In this document: positions 8,499 to 19,008 of the stretch, in pieces
How positions within the stretch are numbered: position 1 is the first letter of the stretch
Layout of the letters: every line of letters begins with the position of its first letter
Source of the DNA: Pontibacter sp. G13
GTDB lineage: Bacteria > Bacteroidota > Bacteroidia > J057
Length of the DNA stretch: 64,000 nucleotides
Direction of reading: 5' to 3'
Assembly: GCF_031851795.1 (NCBI RefSeq)
Contig: NZ_CP134696.1
Span: forward strand, 5,022,001-5,086,000
Program-made: the position numbers and the translations under genes
Notes under the pieces: generated by a model
The model's database searches: none
The model's input: only the letters and a program-made list of their open reading frames with translations
What the model was told of the DNA's origin: nothing

Positions 8499-9728
8499 TC
8501 AGCCCGCTTGTCGAAAGTCGATCAAGTTAGCTTGCGCCAATTTTTCATTGGCGAGATCCACAGTGATGTGGAAGTGATCCGTTTCGCTATCTGGCATATC
8601 GAACATGATGTCGAGCATGATGGCTTCGATGATAGATCTAAGGCCACGTGCACCGAGTTTGAGTTCATTGGCACGCTGAACCACCTTGTCCAAGGCTTCA
8701 TCGTCGAAGGTCAAGGTTTTGCCTTCCAGTTCGAACATCTTCTTGTATTGCTTCAAGATCGAGTTCTTAGGCTCGGTCAAGATCATCCGGAGGGCTTCTT
8801 CGTCCAACGGATTCAAGAAGGTAAGAACAGGCAGGCGACCGATGATCTCCGGAATCAACCCAAAGGAGCGCAGGTCGGTAGGCTGGATGAATCGGTAGAG
8901 ATTCTCCTTGGAGGTCTCTTCTTTGCTTCCGCCTTGTGCGCCATATCCGATGGACTGAACGGCCACACGGTTGCCGATGATCCGATCGATTCCTTCAAAT
9001 GCACCTCCGCAGATGAAGAGGATATTGGAAGTATCGATCTGGACGAGGTTCTGCTCGGGATGCTTCCGGCCTCCTTTTGGCGGCACGTTGGCAGTTGTTC
9101 CTTCCAGCAGTTTGAGCAAGGCTTGCTGCACACCCTCACCGCTCACATCACGTGTGATGGACGGATTGTCCGATTTACGGGCAATCTTATCGATCTCATC
9201 GATGTAGACGATTCCTTTTTGGGCGGCCTCGACATCGTAGTCAGCCTCTTGGAGTAGCCTGACGAGTACACTTTCGACATCTTCCCCGACATATCCAGCT
9301 TCTGTGAGCACGGTAGCATCCGCGATACAGAAAGGTACATTGAGGAGTTTGGCGATCGAACGAGCCAGCAAGGTCTTACCGGTACCGGTCTGTCCTACAA
9401 GTAGGACGTTGCTCTTTTCCAGCTCCACTTCACCCGTATCTGTGCGTTCCCTGTCTTGAATCCGCTTGTAGTGGTTGTAGACAGCAACGGACAATACTTT
9501 TTTGGCAGCATCTTGTCCGATGACATATTGATCGAGGTGTTGGGAGATTTCCCGTGGCTTAGGCACTCGCGTGATACGAGTGACGGGTTTCTCCTTCAGC
9601 TCCTCATCAATGATGTTGGAGGCATGCGCTACGCAGTTCTCACAAATATGGGCGCCTCCATAACCAGCGAGGAGAATTTGTACTTCTCGCTTCGACCGGC
9701 CACAAAAGGAACAACTTTCGTTTCTCAT
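8499..9728 (-). CDS. clpX: ATP-dependent Clp protease ATP-binding subunit ClpX
   Basis: The 409-residue AAA+ unfoldase delivers substrates to ClpP. The N-terminal zinc-binding domain has C6, C9, C29 and C32. Walker A is GQTGTGKT (112-119), Walker B is [10 protein letters not shown], and the pore loop is GYVGEDVES; the sensor-2 segment [18 protein letters not shown] is near the C-terminus. It lies 17 bp downstream of clpP, the usual operon order, and ends at a strong terminator. Confidence 0.98.
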   Translation of the reverse strand: MRNESCSFCGRSKREVQILLAGYGGAHICENCVAHASNIIDEELKEKPVTRITRVPKPREISQHLDQYVIGQDAAKKVLSVAVYNHYKRIQDRERTDTGEVELEKSNVLLVGQTGTGKTLLARSIAKLLNVPFCIADATVLTEAGYVGEDVESVLVRLLQEADYDVEAAQKGIVYIDEIDKIARKSDNPSITRDVSGEGVQQALLKLLEGTTANVPPKGGRKHPEQNLVQIDTSNILFICGGAFEGIDRIIGNRVAVQSIGYGAQGGSKEETSKENLYRFIQPTDLRSFGLIPEIIGRLPVLTFLNPLDEEALRMILTEPKNSILKQYKKMFELEGKTLTFDDEALDKVVQRANELKLGARGLRSIIEAIMLDIMFDMPDSETDHFHITVDLANEKLAQANLIDFRQAG

Positions 9729-9745
9729 GCTTCGATTTCGGTTTC

Positions 9746-10456
9746 TTAAGACTGATCGCCGACTACTTCATCGACCAAGCCATAATCTCTGGCTTCTTCC
9801 GCACGCATCCAGTAGTCACGGTCGGAGTCTTCCCAAACTTTTTCGTAGGTCTGACCGGAGTGCTTGGCGATGATCTCGTACAACTCCTTCTTCAGTTGTT
9901 GGATCTGATTGTGGACAATCTCGATATCGGATGCTTGTCCTTGAGCTCCTCCCAATGGCTGGTGAATCATCACACGGCTGTGGGGAAGTGCAGAACGTTT
10001 TCCATTGGCTCCTGCACACAACAATACAGCTCCCATAGAAGCCGCCATGCCTGTACAGATAGTCGCTACATCAGGACCGATGAGTTGCATCGTGTCGTAA
10101 ATTCCGAGGCCTGCATACACAGAACCGCCGGGAGAGTTGAGGTAGATGGAAACGTCCTTCTTGGCGTCTACAGACTGCAAGAAGAGCAATTGTGCACTGA
10201 TGATATTGGCAACTTGATCATTGATGGGCATACCCAAGAAGATGATCCGGTCCATCATCAAGCGCGAAAACACATCCATAGCCACGACGTTGAGCTGGCG
10301 TTCCTCGATGATGTTGGGAGTCAATCCGTATACACCGGGCGTACCTGCCATCTGGCTATTGGCTGCGCTTTGAAAGTCATGCAAGGTGAGGCTGCTGATC
10401 CCGAGATGACGGGTCGCGTATTTTTGAAACTCGTTAGGATTCATATAGTCCCTCAT
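9746..10456 (-). CDS. clpP: ATP-dependent Clp protease proteolytic subunit ClpP
   Basis: The 236-residue serine peptidase has the catalytic triad S140 (GMAASMGAV), H165 (MIHQPLGG) and D210 (WEDSDRD). The N-terminus is about 30-40 residues longer than E. coli ClpP and may be a cleaved propeptide. It is first in the clpP-clpX operon. The upstream start at residue 5 (MNPNEF) is also possible. Confidence 0.98.
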   Translation of the reverse strand: MRDYMNPNEFQKYATRHLGISSLTLHDFQSAANSQMAGTPGVYGLTPNIIEERQLNVVAMDVFSRLMMDRIIFLGMPINDQVANIISAQLLFLQSVDAKKDVSIYLNSPGGSVYAGLGIYDTMQLIGPDVATICTGMAASMGAVLLCAGANGKRSALPHSRVMIHQPLGGAQGQASDIEIVHNQIQQLKKELYEIIAKHSGQTYEKVWEDSDRDYWMRAEEARDYGLVDEVVGDQS

Positions 10457-10652
10457 AATTTCAGGAATTTGTAAAGTTAGTCAATTAATGGATAAAGAAA
10501 AACCTCCAAGAGGCTGATGACTTATTGACCCCCATGCGTTAGAAAGTGTGACGGGTGCCCCCTTAAAAAGTATTGGGAATTGGTTACATTTGGATTCTGT
10601 CCAATCGTAATGTTCCAGTCCCGTCACTTTTTTCCGTGTTAAAATCCGGTTC

Positions 10653-13600
10653 ATGAAATTGCGACCCTTCATATTCCTGATTGTCAGTGGATTCATTGGC
10701 GCCGTTTTTAGTGGCCACCTACAAGCCCAAAATCCGGCAACGCAAACCCAACATGTCGGAAAGGCTGAATCCCCTTTCTTGCCTGGAAAAGTGATCCTGA
10801 AAGTCAAACCCGAATATCGGGGATTCGACCAACATCCCCATGCCGAAACTGACAAAATCCTACAGATCGCCCAAAAGTATGGGCTTTCAGGTATTTCTAG
10901 GACCTTCCCGCAAGTCCCTAGCCCGGGTATCGCTAAGTCGAAAATGGCGGGTTCTACCCCAGATCCCTCCCTGATTTACACATTGGAGCTTGCTGCACAA
11001 GCGGAGATCGCCGAAATCGTCGATGAATTGCACGGACTCCCAGCCCTGGAATTTGTAGAACCTTGGTACGTATATGAAACGTTTTTCCAACCCAATGATC
11101 CGTACGCAGATACTACCAATGGATTTGATCGGATGTACCACCTCGATCTGATTCAGGCTCGTGAAGCTTGGGACATTTCCCAAGGCGATCCTGATGTGGT
11201 GGTCGGAATCGTCGATTCTGGGACAGATCTAGACCATCCAGATCTTCAGAGCAACCTCGCAGTTAATTCGCTTGATCCGATCGATGGATTGGACAACGAC
11301 ATGGATGGATATGTGGACAATTATTATGGCTGGGACTTCGCTGGGAGTGTTTTCGGCGGGATCGGAGACAACGATCCAAATGCGGGTGATGTGCATGGAC
11401 AATGGGTAGGCGGAATTTCCGGAGCAAGTACAGACAATGGAATCGGAATCGCTGGGGTGGGTTTCAATTGTGGATACCTCCCAATAAAGACCGCTTCCGA
11501 AGATTCCATCCAGTATATTTCCCACGGATATCATGGGATTTTGTATGCGATTACACATGGGGCTATGATCGTCAATTGCTCTTGGGGCGGTCCGAGTCCA
11601 TCAAGGGTAGGACGTGAAGTCGTCAAGTATGCTTCCTTGATCAAGGGTGCTGCCATCATTGCGGCCTGCGGAAACTCTGGAGCCGACCAGAAATTCTATC
11701 CAGCCTCCTTTCCCGAAGTGTTTTCCGTCGCCAACCTCAATGGCTCCGACCAGTATTGCTGCGGATCTACTTACAATTACCAAGTAGATATCAGTGCCCC
11801 GGGGAGTTTTGTCCGTTCTACCGTGGGAGACTCCTATGGTGTATGGTCGGGTACTTCTGCATCTGCTCCGGTTGTGGCTGGAGCGGTCGCTATTACCTTG
11901 AGCCACTTTCCAAACCTTACCCCGTTTCAGGCGGCTCACCGTGTGCGGGTTACGACAGATCCGCTTTCCTCCGATAATCTCTCGTTTTTAGATGACAAGT
12001 TGGGCACTGGGCGAGTCAACATGTACCGTGCACTATCTGATCCAGATAAGCCTTCCATTCGTCACCAATCGATCACACTTACAGATTTGGATGGAAATGG
12101 GCAATTTGTCCAGGGAGACACGATTCTCGCTTCAGTTGAATTTGTCAACTACTTGGCTGCTTCTCAGGGGCTACAAGTTCAGATGACTATACCTTCTTCA
12201 CTAGGTAACTATCTCCAGATGGTGGACTCCACCATAGATGCAGGAGCAGTGCCTGCGGGAGGGACATTTGCCTCAGGAAATTCGTTCAAGATGGTTACGC
12301 TCCTGAATCTGCCTGCGGATTTTGTCGTTCCATTGAAATTGTCCTATCAGGATTCTGTTTCATCCTATGACGACTTCGAATATGCCGAATCACGAGTGAA
12401 TCCAAGTTGGGTGGAGATCGATGTCAATCGCATGCACTCGACCCTCACAAGTAAAGGGTTGTTCGGATTCAATGATTTTCTGTCTCAGCGAGAAGGGAAT
12501 GGGCTGCAATTCGATGATCGTCCCAATGTGTTGAGAGAGGCTGGATTCCTGATCTCAGATGCTGCGGGGCGTGTTTCTGACCACATCCGAAACCATACGG
12601 GAGGCCGTGATACAGATTTCGGAGTGATTGATTTATTGGAGGTATCCCCGGACTCCTCTCTGGCCGATTGGGAATCCTACACGAGGTTCGATGATTCTTG
12701 GTCTCCTTCGCCCATAGGAGTTGCGGTGCGTCAAAAAACCTATGCCTTTGCTGATGCACCATATTCGAGTTTTATCCTATTTGAGTGTAGTATCGCGAAT
12801 GCCTCCCAAGATAGCCTTTGGGGGATACATGTGGGATGGTTTGCAGATTGGCTAATTGCACCGACGATTGTGCCAGGTACAGATAGCATACTGGTGGAGA
12901 ATACTGCCGATTATGTTTCGGAAGAATCGATGGTTTATGCCTATGATCGTCTGGGAAATGATCCGACGTTTTATGGGTTGAGTCTCGTTTCCCCGGATTC
13001 ATTCCATGCATATGCTTCGGATTCTCCCCCTTTGAGCCAATTCACTACGGGACAGAAGTGGGCCGCTTTGGCCAATTCCCCTTCCCCTTTTACCTCTCGT
13101 GCAGGTGTGACACAGGGGGGAGATGTTGTGAGTTATATCTCGGCAGGTCCGATTGACTTGGCGCCCTGGCACCGCGATACGCTGGTATTTGCGGTATTGG
13201 CAGGAGAGAATTTGAATTTCTTGAAGCTTAATGCTCAATACGCCCGTGAGGCATATTTCTGCGAAATCCGAGGATGGGGGCCGACGGAGCCGTTCTCGGT
13301 TTCGGATACCATGGTCTCTCCAGGCGTTCCCGTGTTGTTCAAAGATAAGAATGGCGCTGCTCAAAGCTGGAATTGGGATTTTGGAGATGGTAGCAAGGCA
13401 TCTTCGTTTCAGGTACAGCATGCCTTTCCTTACACAGGTACTTACGAAGTGACATTGACCGTGCGCGATAGCCTATGTCCTACAACGTTCGTGCAGACTA
13501 TCTACGTGGTGGATCAAGTCAAAACCGATCCCGCGTTTGAGGCGAGCTTCAAGGTGTATCCCAATCCTGCCAAGGATCACTTGGAGGTAGAATGGGAATT

Positions 13601-13790
13601 GGATCGGGTAGGGCCTGTGATCATTGTGTTGCGAAACATGATGGGACAATCGGTCTATCAGCACGCTGCGAATTTTCAGTCCGGGACGAACCATCTGAAA
13701 CTGGACGTTGGAGCCTATCCTAGCGGTGTGTACACGATCAGTTTGATTCAGGATGGACGCCAAATCCATCAGCAAGTGCTTCTGCGATAG
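10653..13790 (+). CDS. Secreted S8 family (subtilisin-like) peptidase with PKD and T9SS sorting domains
   Basis: The 1045-residue protein begins with a signal peptide (about 1-25). The catalytic triad is D188 (GIVDSGTDLDHPD), H248 (DVHGQWVGG, where most family members have HGTHVAG) and S402 (SGTSASAP), with N341 in ACGNSG as the oxyanion residue. A PKD domain (WNWDFGDG near 895-905) and a C-terminal T9SS sorting domain (FKVYPNPAKD through VLLR, about 967-1045) follow. It should be exported through the type IX system and anchored at the surface or released. The long middle region (about 470-880) has no domain I can name. It is monocistronic. Confidence 0.95.
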   Translation: MKLRPFIFLIVSGFIGAVFSGHLQAQNPATQTQHVGKAESPFLPGKVILKVKPEYRGFDQHPHAETDKILQIAQKYGLSGISRTFPQVPSPGIAKSKMAGSTPDPSLIYTLELAAQAEIAEIVDELHGLPALEFVEPWYVYETFFQPNDPYADTTNGFDRMYHLDLIQAREAWDISQGDPDVVVGIVDSGTDLDHPDLQSNLAVNSLDPIDGLDNDMDGYVDNYYGWDFAGSVFGGIGDNDPNAGDVHGQWVGGISGASTDNGIGIAGVGFNCGYLPIKTASEDSIQYISHGYHGILYAITHGAMIVNCSWGGPSPSRVGREVVKYASLIKGAAIIAACGNSGADQKFYPASFPEVFSVANLNGSDQYCCGSTYNYQVDISAPGSFVRSTVGDSYGVWSGTSASAPVVAGAVAITLSHFPNLTPFQAAHRVRVTTDPLSSDNLSFLDDKLGTGRVNMYRALSDPDKPSIRHQSITLTDLDGNGQFVQGDTILASVEFVNYLAASQGLQVQMTIPSSLGNYLQMVDSTIDAGAVPAGGTFASGNSFKMVTLLNLPADFVVPLKLSYQDSVSSYDDFEYAESRVNPSWVEIDVNRMHSTLTSKGLFGFNDFLSQREGNGLQFDDRPNVLREAGFLISDAAGRVSDHIRNHTGGRDTDFGVIDLLEVSPDSSLADWESYTRFDDSWSPSPIGVAVRQKTYAFADAPYSSFILFECSIANASQDSLWGIHVGWFADWLIAPTIVPGTDSILVENTADYVSEESMVYAYDRLGNDPTFYGLSLVSPDSFHAYASDSPPLSQFTTGQKWAALANSPSPFTSRAGVTQGGDVVSYISAGPIDLAPWHRDTLVFAVLAGENLNFLKLNAQYAREAYFCEIRGWGPTEPFSVSDTMVSPGVPVLFKDKNGAAQSWNWDFGDGSKASSFQVQHAFPYTGTYEVTLTVRDSLCPTTFVQTIYVVDQVKTDPAFEASFKVYPNPAKDHLEVEWELDRVGPVIIVLRNMMGQSVYQHAANFQSGTNHLKLDVGAYPSGVYTISLIQDGRQIHQQVLLR

Positions 13791-13815
13791 AAAGCTGACT
13801 CTTCTTCAGTCATTC

Positions 13816-13856
13816 AAAAAAGAACGGGCTAGCTCAGATGAATGAGCTAGCCCGAT
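13816..13856 (-). terminator. Terminator of the epimerase gene
   Basis: A 12-bp perfect stem, cgggctagctca / tgagctagcccg, is followed on the minus strand by TTCTTTTTT. It also lies 35 bp after the subtilase stop, but lacks a T run on the plus strand. Confidence 0.8.
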
Positions 13857-13878
13857 GTATGTTGAAAGAAATCTGTGA

Positions 13879-14871
13879 CTAGATTCCTACTTTTTCCTTG
13901 TGGAAGGAGATGACGTCGTCGAGAATTCCGTCGAGGTCGTATTCCAACTCGAAATCCAAGGTTTCGCGGAGCTTGGTGATGTCGGCTGTTCGGCGGTTCA
14001 TGTCTTCGTAGCCGTCTCCATACACTTCCTCGTAGGAAACGTGTACGATTTTGGAGGAACTTCCTGTCTTCTCAACCACCTTCTGAGCAAGCTCATTCAT
14101 GGTGATCTCAAATGGGTTCCCGACGTTGAATGCCTCTCCCAGTCCTTTGCCGGTCAGCATCAGGTTAGTGATGGCTCGTACGGCATCATTGACGTGCATG
14201 AATGAGCGACGCTGTTCACCTGTACCAAACACGACGACATCTTCGCCAGCGAGTGCACGCTTGACAAAGTTGGGAATCACCATTCCGTAGTTGGACAACT
14301 GACGAGGTCCAACGGTATTGAAGAATCTGGAAAGCACGACTTCCGTCCCGTGTTCCTTCATATAGGCAAAAGCGAGGAACTCATCCATCGCCTTGGTATT
14401 GGCATAAGCCCAGCGGTGGTTGGTGGTGGAGCCTTCTACCCGATAGTCGGTCTCCTTGAGTTTCGCTTGGCCAGTGGGATCAAGCAGGTCGAGGCTTTTG
14501 CCGTAGATCTCGGAAGTGGACGCGATCAAGACGCGCTTTTTGTACTGATTGACGAGATCCAAGACGATGTCCACGCCCCTTACATTGTCCAGAATGGTCT
14601 TGATGGGGTTTTCCATGATGTACTTGACGCCTACGGGTGCAGCCATGTGGTAGCAGTGGTCGCACCATTGGATCAAGTCGTCCATGGTCTCTCTGTGGGT
14701 GACGGTTTCCTTCACGAATTCGAAAGAAGGATGATTCATCAACCCTTGGAGGTTCTCAATTCGACCGGTAGACAGGTTGTCCAGTACCTTTACTTGGTGG
14801 CCTTGGTTCAGAAAATAGTCAGCCAGATTTGAACCGATAAAGCCAGCCCCTCCTGTAATGAAGATGTTCAT
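13879..14871 (-). CDS. NAD-dependent epimerase/dehydratase (nucleotide-sugar, UDP-glucuronate decarboxylase-like)
   Basis: From the ATG at 14871 the protein is 330 residues and starts MNIFITGGAGFIGSNLADYF, the extended-SDR NAD-binding motif. The 18 codons before it look non-coding, so this start is preferred. The active-site motif YANTK and a TSEIYG segment are present, and VGPRQ and GEQRRSFMHVNDA lie in the substrate domain. It probably acts on a UDP- or GDP-sugar for surface polysaccharide. UDP-xylose synthase and UDP-glucose 4-epimerase are both possible. It stands alone. Confidence 0.9.
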   Translation of the reverse strand: MNIFITGGAGFIGSNLADYFLNQGHQVKVLDNLSTGRIENLQGLMNHPSFEFVKETVTHRETMDDLIQWCDHCYHMAAPVGVKYIMENPIKTILDNVRGVDIVLDLVNQYKKRVLIASTSEIYGKSLDLLDPTGQAKLKETDYRVEGSTTNHRWAYANTKAMDEFLAFAYMKEHGTEVVLSRFFNTVGPRQLSNYGMVIPNFVKRALAGEDVVVFGTGEQRRSFMHVNDAVRAITNLMLTGKGLGEAFNVGNPFEITMNELAQKVVEKTGSSSKIVHVSYEEVYGDGYEDMNRRTADITKLRETLDFELEYDLDGILDDVISFHKEKVGI

Positions 14872-15096
14872 ATTTGTGAGGTGTTTGGGACGATATGTTA
14901 TTTCCGCCGATAAGTACGTAACCAACGCTTAGAATTTCAAGCAGCTTTGTCGGTTATTGATACATCGTGTCTGATTGTTCGGTCGGTCAATATTTTTGGG
15001 GGAATCGTCCGAAATGTACAGTGAATGGTCCTAAGTGTTTGGTAGCGAGGAGGAGAAATAGGTGAGTCCTTGTGGGGTAGGGGAGTGGATAGGACC

Positions 15097-15126
15097 AAAA
15101 AAAACTCCCTCACGAGGAGGGAGTTA
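15097..15126 (-). terminator. Terminator of rpsO-pnp
   Basis: aactccctc pairs with gagggagtt around a short loop, followed on the minus strand by eight Ts. It starts 9 bp after the pnp stop. Confidence 0.85.
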
Positions 15127-15134
15127 ATTATGAA

Positions 15135-17324
15135 TTAACGAGCGTTGTTGCGTGGGCCTCTGCGGCCACCGCCACCACTGCGACCTCGATCGCGATCTTC
15201 GCGCTCTTCGTAGCCTTCAGGCTTAGGAAGGAGTGCTTTGTGGCTCAAGCGGAATTTACCTGATTTGGGGTCAACGCCGATCAATTTGATTTTGACAGCA
15301 TCTCCCACCTTAAAGATACCTTCCATGCTTTTGAGGCGCTCGTAGGAAATCTCTGAGATGTGCAACAGACCTTCCTTGCCGGGGAGGAATTCTACGAATG
15401 CACCATAGTCGGTGATGGTTTTCACCTTGGCATCGTAAACGTCTCCAACGGTAGGAACTTGGATCAGCTTGCGAATCTGCTGTACAGCAGCGGTGATCGC
15501 TTCTGCATTGTCGGCGGAGATCGTGGCAGTACCTACGTTTCCTTCGCCTTCTTCCAAGTTGATGGTCGTGTTGGTCGTTTTCTGGATCTCTTGGATGATC
15601 TTACCACCTGGTCCGATTACCATACCAAAGGATTCGTGAGGAATCTCCATGGAGAAGAATCGAGGTGCGTAAGGGGAAAGGTCTTTGCGAGGCTCTGGGA
15701 GCGTCTTAAGCATTTCCTCCAAGATGTGCATACGGCCAGCTTTGGACTGAGCGAGTGCTTTTTCCAGAATTTCGTAAGACAGCCCACGGATTTTGATATC
15801 CATCTGGCAGGCAGTCAAACCTTCAGAAGTACCCGTTACTTTGAAGTCCATATCGCCGAGGAAGTCTTCATCGCCCAAGATGTCGGACAATACCGCGAAT
15901 CCATCTTCGGTGGTGATCAATCCCATTGCGATACCGGAAACAGGACGGGTCATTGGGATACCGGCATCCATCAGCGCGAGTGTTCCACCACAAACAGAAG
16001 CCATGGAAGAAGATCCATTGGATTCCAAGATGCTGGATACTACACGGAGGGTATAATCGGTATCATCAGGGATCATGACCTTGAGGGCACGCTCAGCCAA
16101 GTTGCCGTGACCGACTTCCCGACGAGCAGGACCGCGGTTAGGCTTTACTTCACCAGTAGAGAAACCTGGGAAGACGTACTGAAGCATGAAGCGCTTGGAG
16201 CCTTTGAAGGTAGCGGTATCGATGGTTTGCTCATCGAATTTGGTACCCAAAGTAACCGTACAAAGCGCTTGGGTTTCCCCACGTGTGAAGACAGAAGATC
16301 CGTGGGAGCGAGGGAGGTAACCCACTCGGCTCCAGATCGGACGAACTTCTTCGAGGCCACGTCCATCCAGTCGGAGAGATTCTTTGACGACCGTGTCGCG
16401 AACAATCTTCTTCTGGATTTTCTTGAAGTATTTGCCAAATCGAGCACCGAAGTACTCATCCTCAGCATATTTTTCTTTGAGGGCTTCTACGGCTTTTTCT
16501 TTGACCGCGGAAATCTTCTCGGAGCGCAACTCCTTAGACATTGCACCATGTGCAACTTCGGAGATGGTGTCTTTGATGATTTCGTGGATCTCGTTGTAGA
16601 GCTCCTCGTTGAATTCGAGCGTGTCGTAGGTACGCTTTTCCTTGCCTGCCTGTGCGCGGAGGTCTTCCTGCATGGCGTTGAGGGCGCGGATGGTATCGTG
16701 AGCGACCTTCAATGCTTCGAGCATGGTCTCCTCACTGACTTCCTTCATTTCACCCTCTACCATGTTGATGGAATCGCTGGTAGCTGCCACCATCAGGTCG
16801 AGGTCGCAATCTGCCATATCAGCGAAGGAAGGGTTGACAATGAATTCGCCATCCTTGCGTGCTACCCGAACTTCGGATACAGGCTCGTGAAAAGGAATGT
16901 CAGACACCAAAAGGGCTGCGGAAGCGGCTACACAGGCCAATGCATCCGGTTGCTCTTTGGAGTCAGATGAAATCATTTGGACCATCACTTGCGTGTCCCC
17001 ATGATAATCATCTGGGAAAAGCGGCCGGATCGCCCGGTCGATCAACCGGGAAGTCAGGATCTCAGATTCTCCCATACGACCGTCTCTCTTGAAGAAACCG
17101 CCTGGGAAACGTCCGGCTGCTGCGAACTTCTCCATGTAATCCACGGACAAGGGCAAAAAGTCCACTTCCAGATTGATCTCCTTCCGTGCGACTACGGTGG
17201 CCAGCAACATGGTTTCTCCACACGTCAGGACCACAGCGCCGTCCGCTTGTTTGGCCAATGCCCCTGTATCAATGGATATTTCACGCCCGTCAGGGAGTGT
17301 AGTTGAAGCTCTGAATTCTTTCAT
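15135..17324 (-). CDS. pnp: Polyribonucleotide nucleotidyltransferase (PNPase)
   Basis: The 729-residue phosphorolytic 3'-5' exoribonuclease has two RNase PH domains (about 10-220 and 320-545) joined by a helical linker, a KH domain (MVIGPGGKIIQEIQ near 565) and an S1 domain (VGDVYDAKVKTITDYGAFVEF to about 700), then a Gly/Arg-rich tail. The second RNase PH domain carries the FPGFSTGE and GGTLALMDAG motifs. It follows rpsO by 64 bp, the conserved rpsO-pnp order in bacteria. Confidence 0.98.
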   Translation of the reverse strand: MKEFRASTTLPDGREISIDTGALAKQADGAVVLTCGETMLLATVVARKEINLEVDFLPLSVDYMEKFAAAGRFPGGFFKRDGRMGESEILTSRLIDRAIRPLFPDDYHGDTQVMVQMISSDSKEQPDALACVAASAALLVSDIPFHEPVSEVRVARKDGEFIVNPSFADMADCDLDLMVAATSDSINMVEGEMKEVSEETMLEALKVAHDTIRALNAMQEDLRAQAGKEKRTYDTLEFNEELYNEIHEIIKDTISEVAHGAMSKELRSEKISAVKEKAVEALKEKYAEDEYFGARFGKYFKKIQKKIVRDTVVKESLRLDGRGLEEVRPIWSRVGYLPRSHGSSVFTRGETQALCTVTLGTKFDEQTIDTATFKGSKRFMLQYVFPGFSTGEVKPNRGPARREVGHGNLAERALKVMIPDDTDYTLRVVSSILESNGSSSMASVCGGTLALMDAGIPMTRPVSGIAMGLITTEDGFAVLSDILGDEDFLGDMDFKVTGTSEGLTACQMDIKIRGLSYEILEKALAQSKAGRMHILEEMLKTLPEPRKDLSPYAPRFFSMEIPHESFGMVIGPGGKIIQEIQKTTNTTINLEEGEGNVGTATISADNAEAITAAVQQIRKLIQVPTVGDVYDAKVKTITDYGAFVEFLPGKEGLLHISEISYERLKSMEGIFKVGDAVKIKLIGVDPKSGKFRLSHKALLPKPEGYEEREDRDRGRSGGGGRRGPRNNAR

Positions 17325-17388
17325 AATATGGATGACTCAAATATGTAGCCGAGATGAGGAAAAAAAGGGAATTAATAATAATCCCCAA

Positions 17389-17664
17389 TTATTTCCGAAT
17401 TCCAAGCTCCTTGATGACTGCGCGATAACGCTCGATATCCTTGCGCTTGAGGTAATCAAGCATTCTACGACGCTTACCTACCAAACGCTGGAGGCCCATA
17501 CGAGTAGCTGCGTCTTTTTTGTTCCCTTTCAAGTGTTCAGTCAAGTGGCTGATTCGGTAAGTGAACAATGCAATCTGCGCCTCTGGAGATCCGGTATCAG
17601 TTGCCTGCTTACCGTTGGAGTGCTTTTCGAAGATCTCCTCTTTCAGTTCCTTGTATAGATACAT
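17389..17664 (-). CDS. rpsO: Small ribosomal subunit protein uS15
   Basis: The 91-residue S15 protein binds the central domain of 16S rRNA. It shows the conserved TGSPEAQIALFTYRI and RRRMLDYLKRKD segments, at the normal family length. It is first in rpsO-pnp. Confidence 0.98.
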   Translation of the reverse strand: MYLYKELKEEIFEKHSNGKQATDTGSPEAQIALFTYRISHLTEHLKGNKKDAATRMGLQRLVGKRRRMLDYLKRKDIERYRAVIKELGIRK

Positions 17665-17765
17665 GTACTTTGTACGTTTTTCAGTTTTCGGTTAAAAAAC
17701 CTTAGTGCCAAATTTGAACACGCAAATATAGAGATTAATTCCCCAGAAACAAAAGCCCCCCACCT

Positions 17766-18914
17766 TTACTTTTTCTCCATGCTTTCGGGCTCATTGTCAG
17801 TCTGGTAGCGGAAGTCTGAACGGATGTGTAAATCCCGTTGAGGGAATGGAATTTCGATGTCGCTCCGGCGAAATTCTCCATCGATCATAAACCGCAGATC
17901 ACTCAAGATATCTTCGAATGCCGAAGAACGATTGATCCAAAATATCAACTCAAAATCCAAGGAGGAATTCCCAAAGTCCTTAAATCGAACACGCGGAGGT
18001 GGATTTTTGAGAATCAGCCCATGTTCCGCCGCGCAAGCCTCCATCACACTCCGGACCTTCTGCACATCCGAGCCGTACGCAACGCCCACATTGAGACGTA
18101 ATCGGGTCTCCTTGTCGTTGAAGTTCCAGTTGACCACCGGGTCCATCGTCAGTTTGGAATTGGGCACCACCACGGACACGGAATCTTGGGTCTCGATGAT
18201 GGACGAACGAAGGCGTATTTCCTTGACTCTGCCCTGTAGCTGCAATTGCTTGAGAATGACCATGTCGCCCACTTTGACTGTGCCGTCGAATAGAATCACG
18301 ACACCCGCGGCAAAATCAGAAAAGGTCTGCTGCAAGGCCAAGCCCACCCCCACGAAAAGACCCGCGGAAGAAGCTACCAGTACATCTAGCTTCACGTGAA
18401 GATTGGCCAAGGCGATGATCACGGCCAACACATACACGAGATATTGAAAGATCTGGTAAATGGCCATGCTGCGTCCTGCCTCGATGGGGATCTTCTGACT
18501 TTCGCCCCATCTCACAAATGCACGTTTGGCATAAAGCAGGAAGAATCTGGCAGCGACCAGAATCAAGATGCCCAGCATGATGTTGGACAGGCCGATACTG
18601 GTATTGTCTCCTAAATTGATGGAGAGATTGAGGATTTTCTCGCCGTCATCACCGAGTGAAAGTAAGGTCAGGTAGAAGCCCAGCAGGAAAATAGTCCATT
18701 GGACCACCTTATTATATAAGGACACGGAATTGCCCGATAGCTTGAAGCCGAGGACAAACTTTCCCGCTTCGGCCCTCTTTTGGACAAATCGATTAACGAC
18801 CACCACCGCTATCCATATCAGGATAATCAAGGCGATTTGCTGAACCGTGAATGTATGGTTTTCAAACAAGGCGATTTCCTGCTTGAGGAATGCAAATAGC
18901 TTGTCGAGGTTCAT
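17766..18914 (-). CDS. MscS-family mechanosensitive ion channel
   Basis: The 382-residue protein has four hydrophobic helices (about 22-42, 70-88, 110-130, 150-170) before the pore helix LVASSAGLFVGVGLALQQ, then the MscS beta domain with the FDGTVKVGDMVIL and VVVPNSK motifs and an alpha/beta C-terminal domain. It is an inner-membrane channel that relieves hypo-osmotic stress. It is co-directional with rpsO but 101 bp upstream, so it may be independent. Confidence 0.93.
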   Translation of the reverse strand: MNLDKLFAFLKQEIALFENHTFTVQQIALIILIWIAVVVVNRFVQKRAEAGKFVLGFKLSGNSVSLYNKVVQWTIFLLGFYLTLLSLGDDGEKILNLSINLGDNTSIGLSNIMLGILILVAARFFLLYAKRAFVRWGESQKIPIEAGRSMAIYQIFQYLVYVLAVIIALANLHVKLDVLVASSAGLFVGVGLALQQTFSDFAAGVVILFDGTVKVGDMVILKQLQLQGRVKEIRLRSSIIETQDSVSVVVPNSKLTMDPVVNWNFNDKETRLRLNVGVAYGSDVQKVRSVMEACAAEHGLILKNPPPRVRFKDFGNSSLDFELIFWINRSSAFEDILSDLRFMIDGEFRRSDIEIPFPQRDLHIRSDFRYQTDNEPESMEKK

Positions 18915-19008
18915 ATCAATGGCAAATGGTCAATTCCTTTGGGCTTCATGGCAAATTACCACGTTTCGTTGAATTGTTTCAATAGGCTGTATGAATTATC
19001 CCGTTTGA

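Noticed and set aside
8466-9257. Plus-strand frame opposite clpX
   Set aside because: It lies wholly inside a clearly coding clpX and shows no domain of its own.
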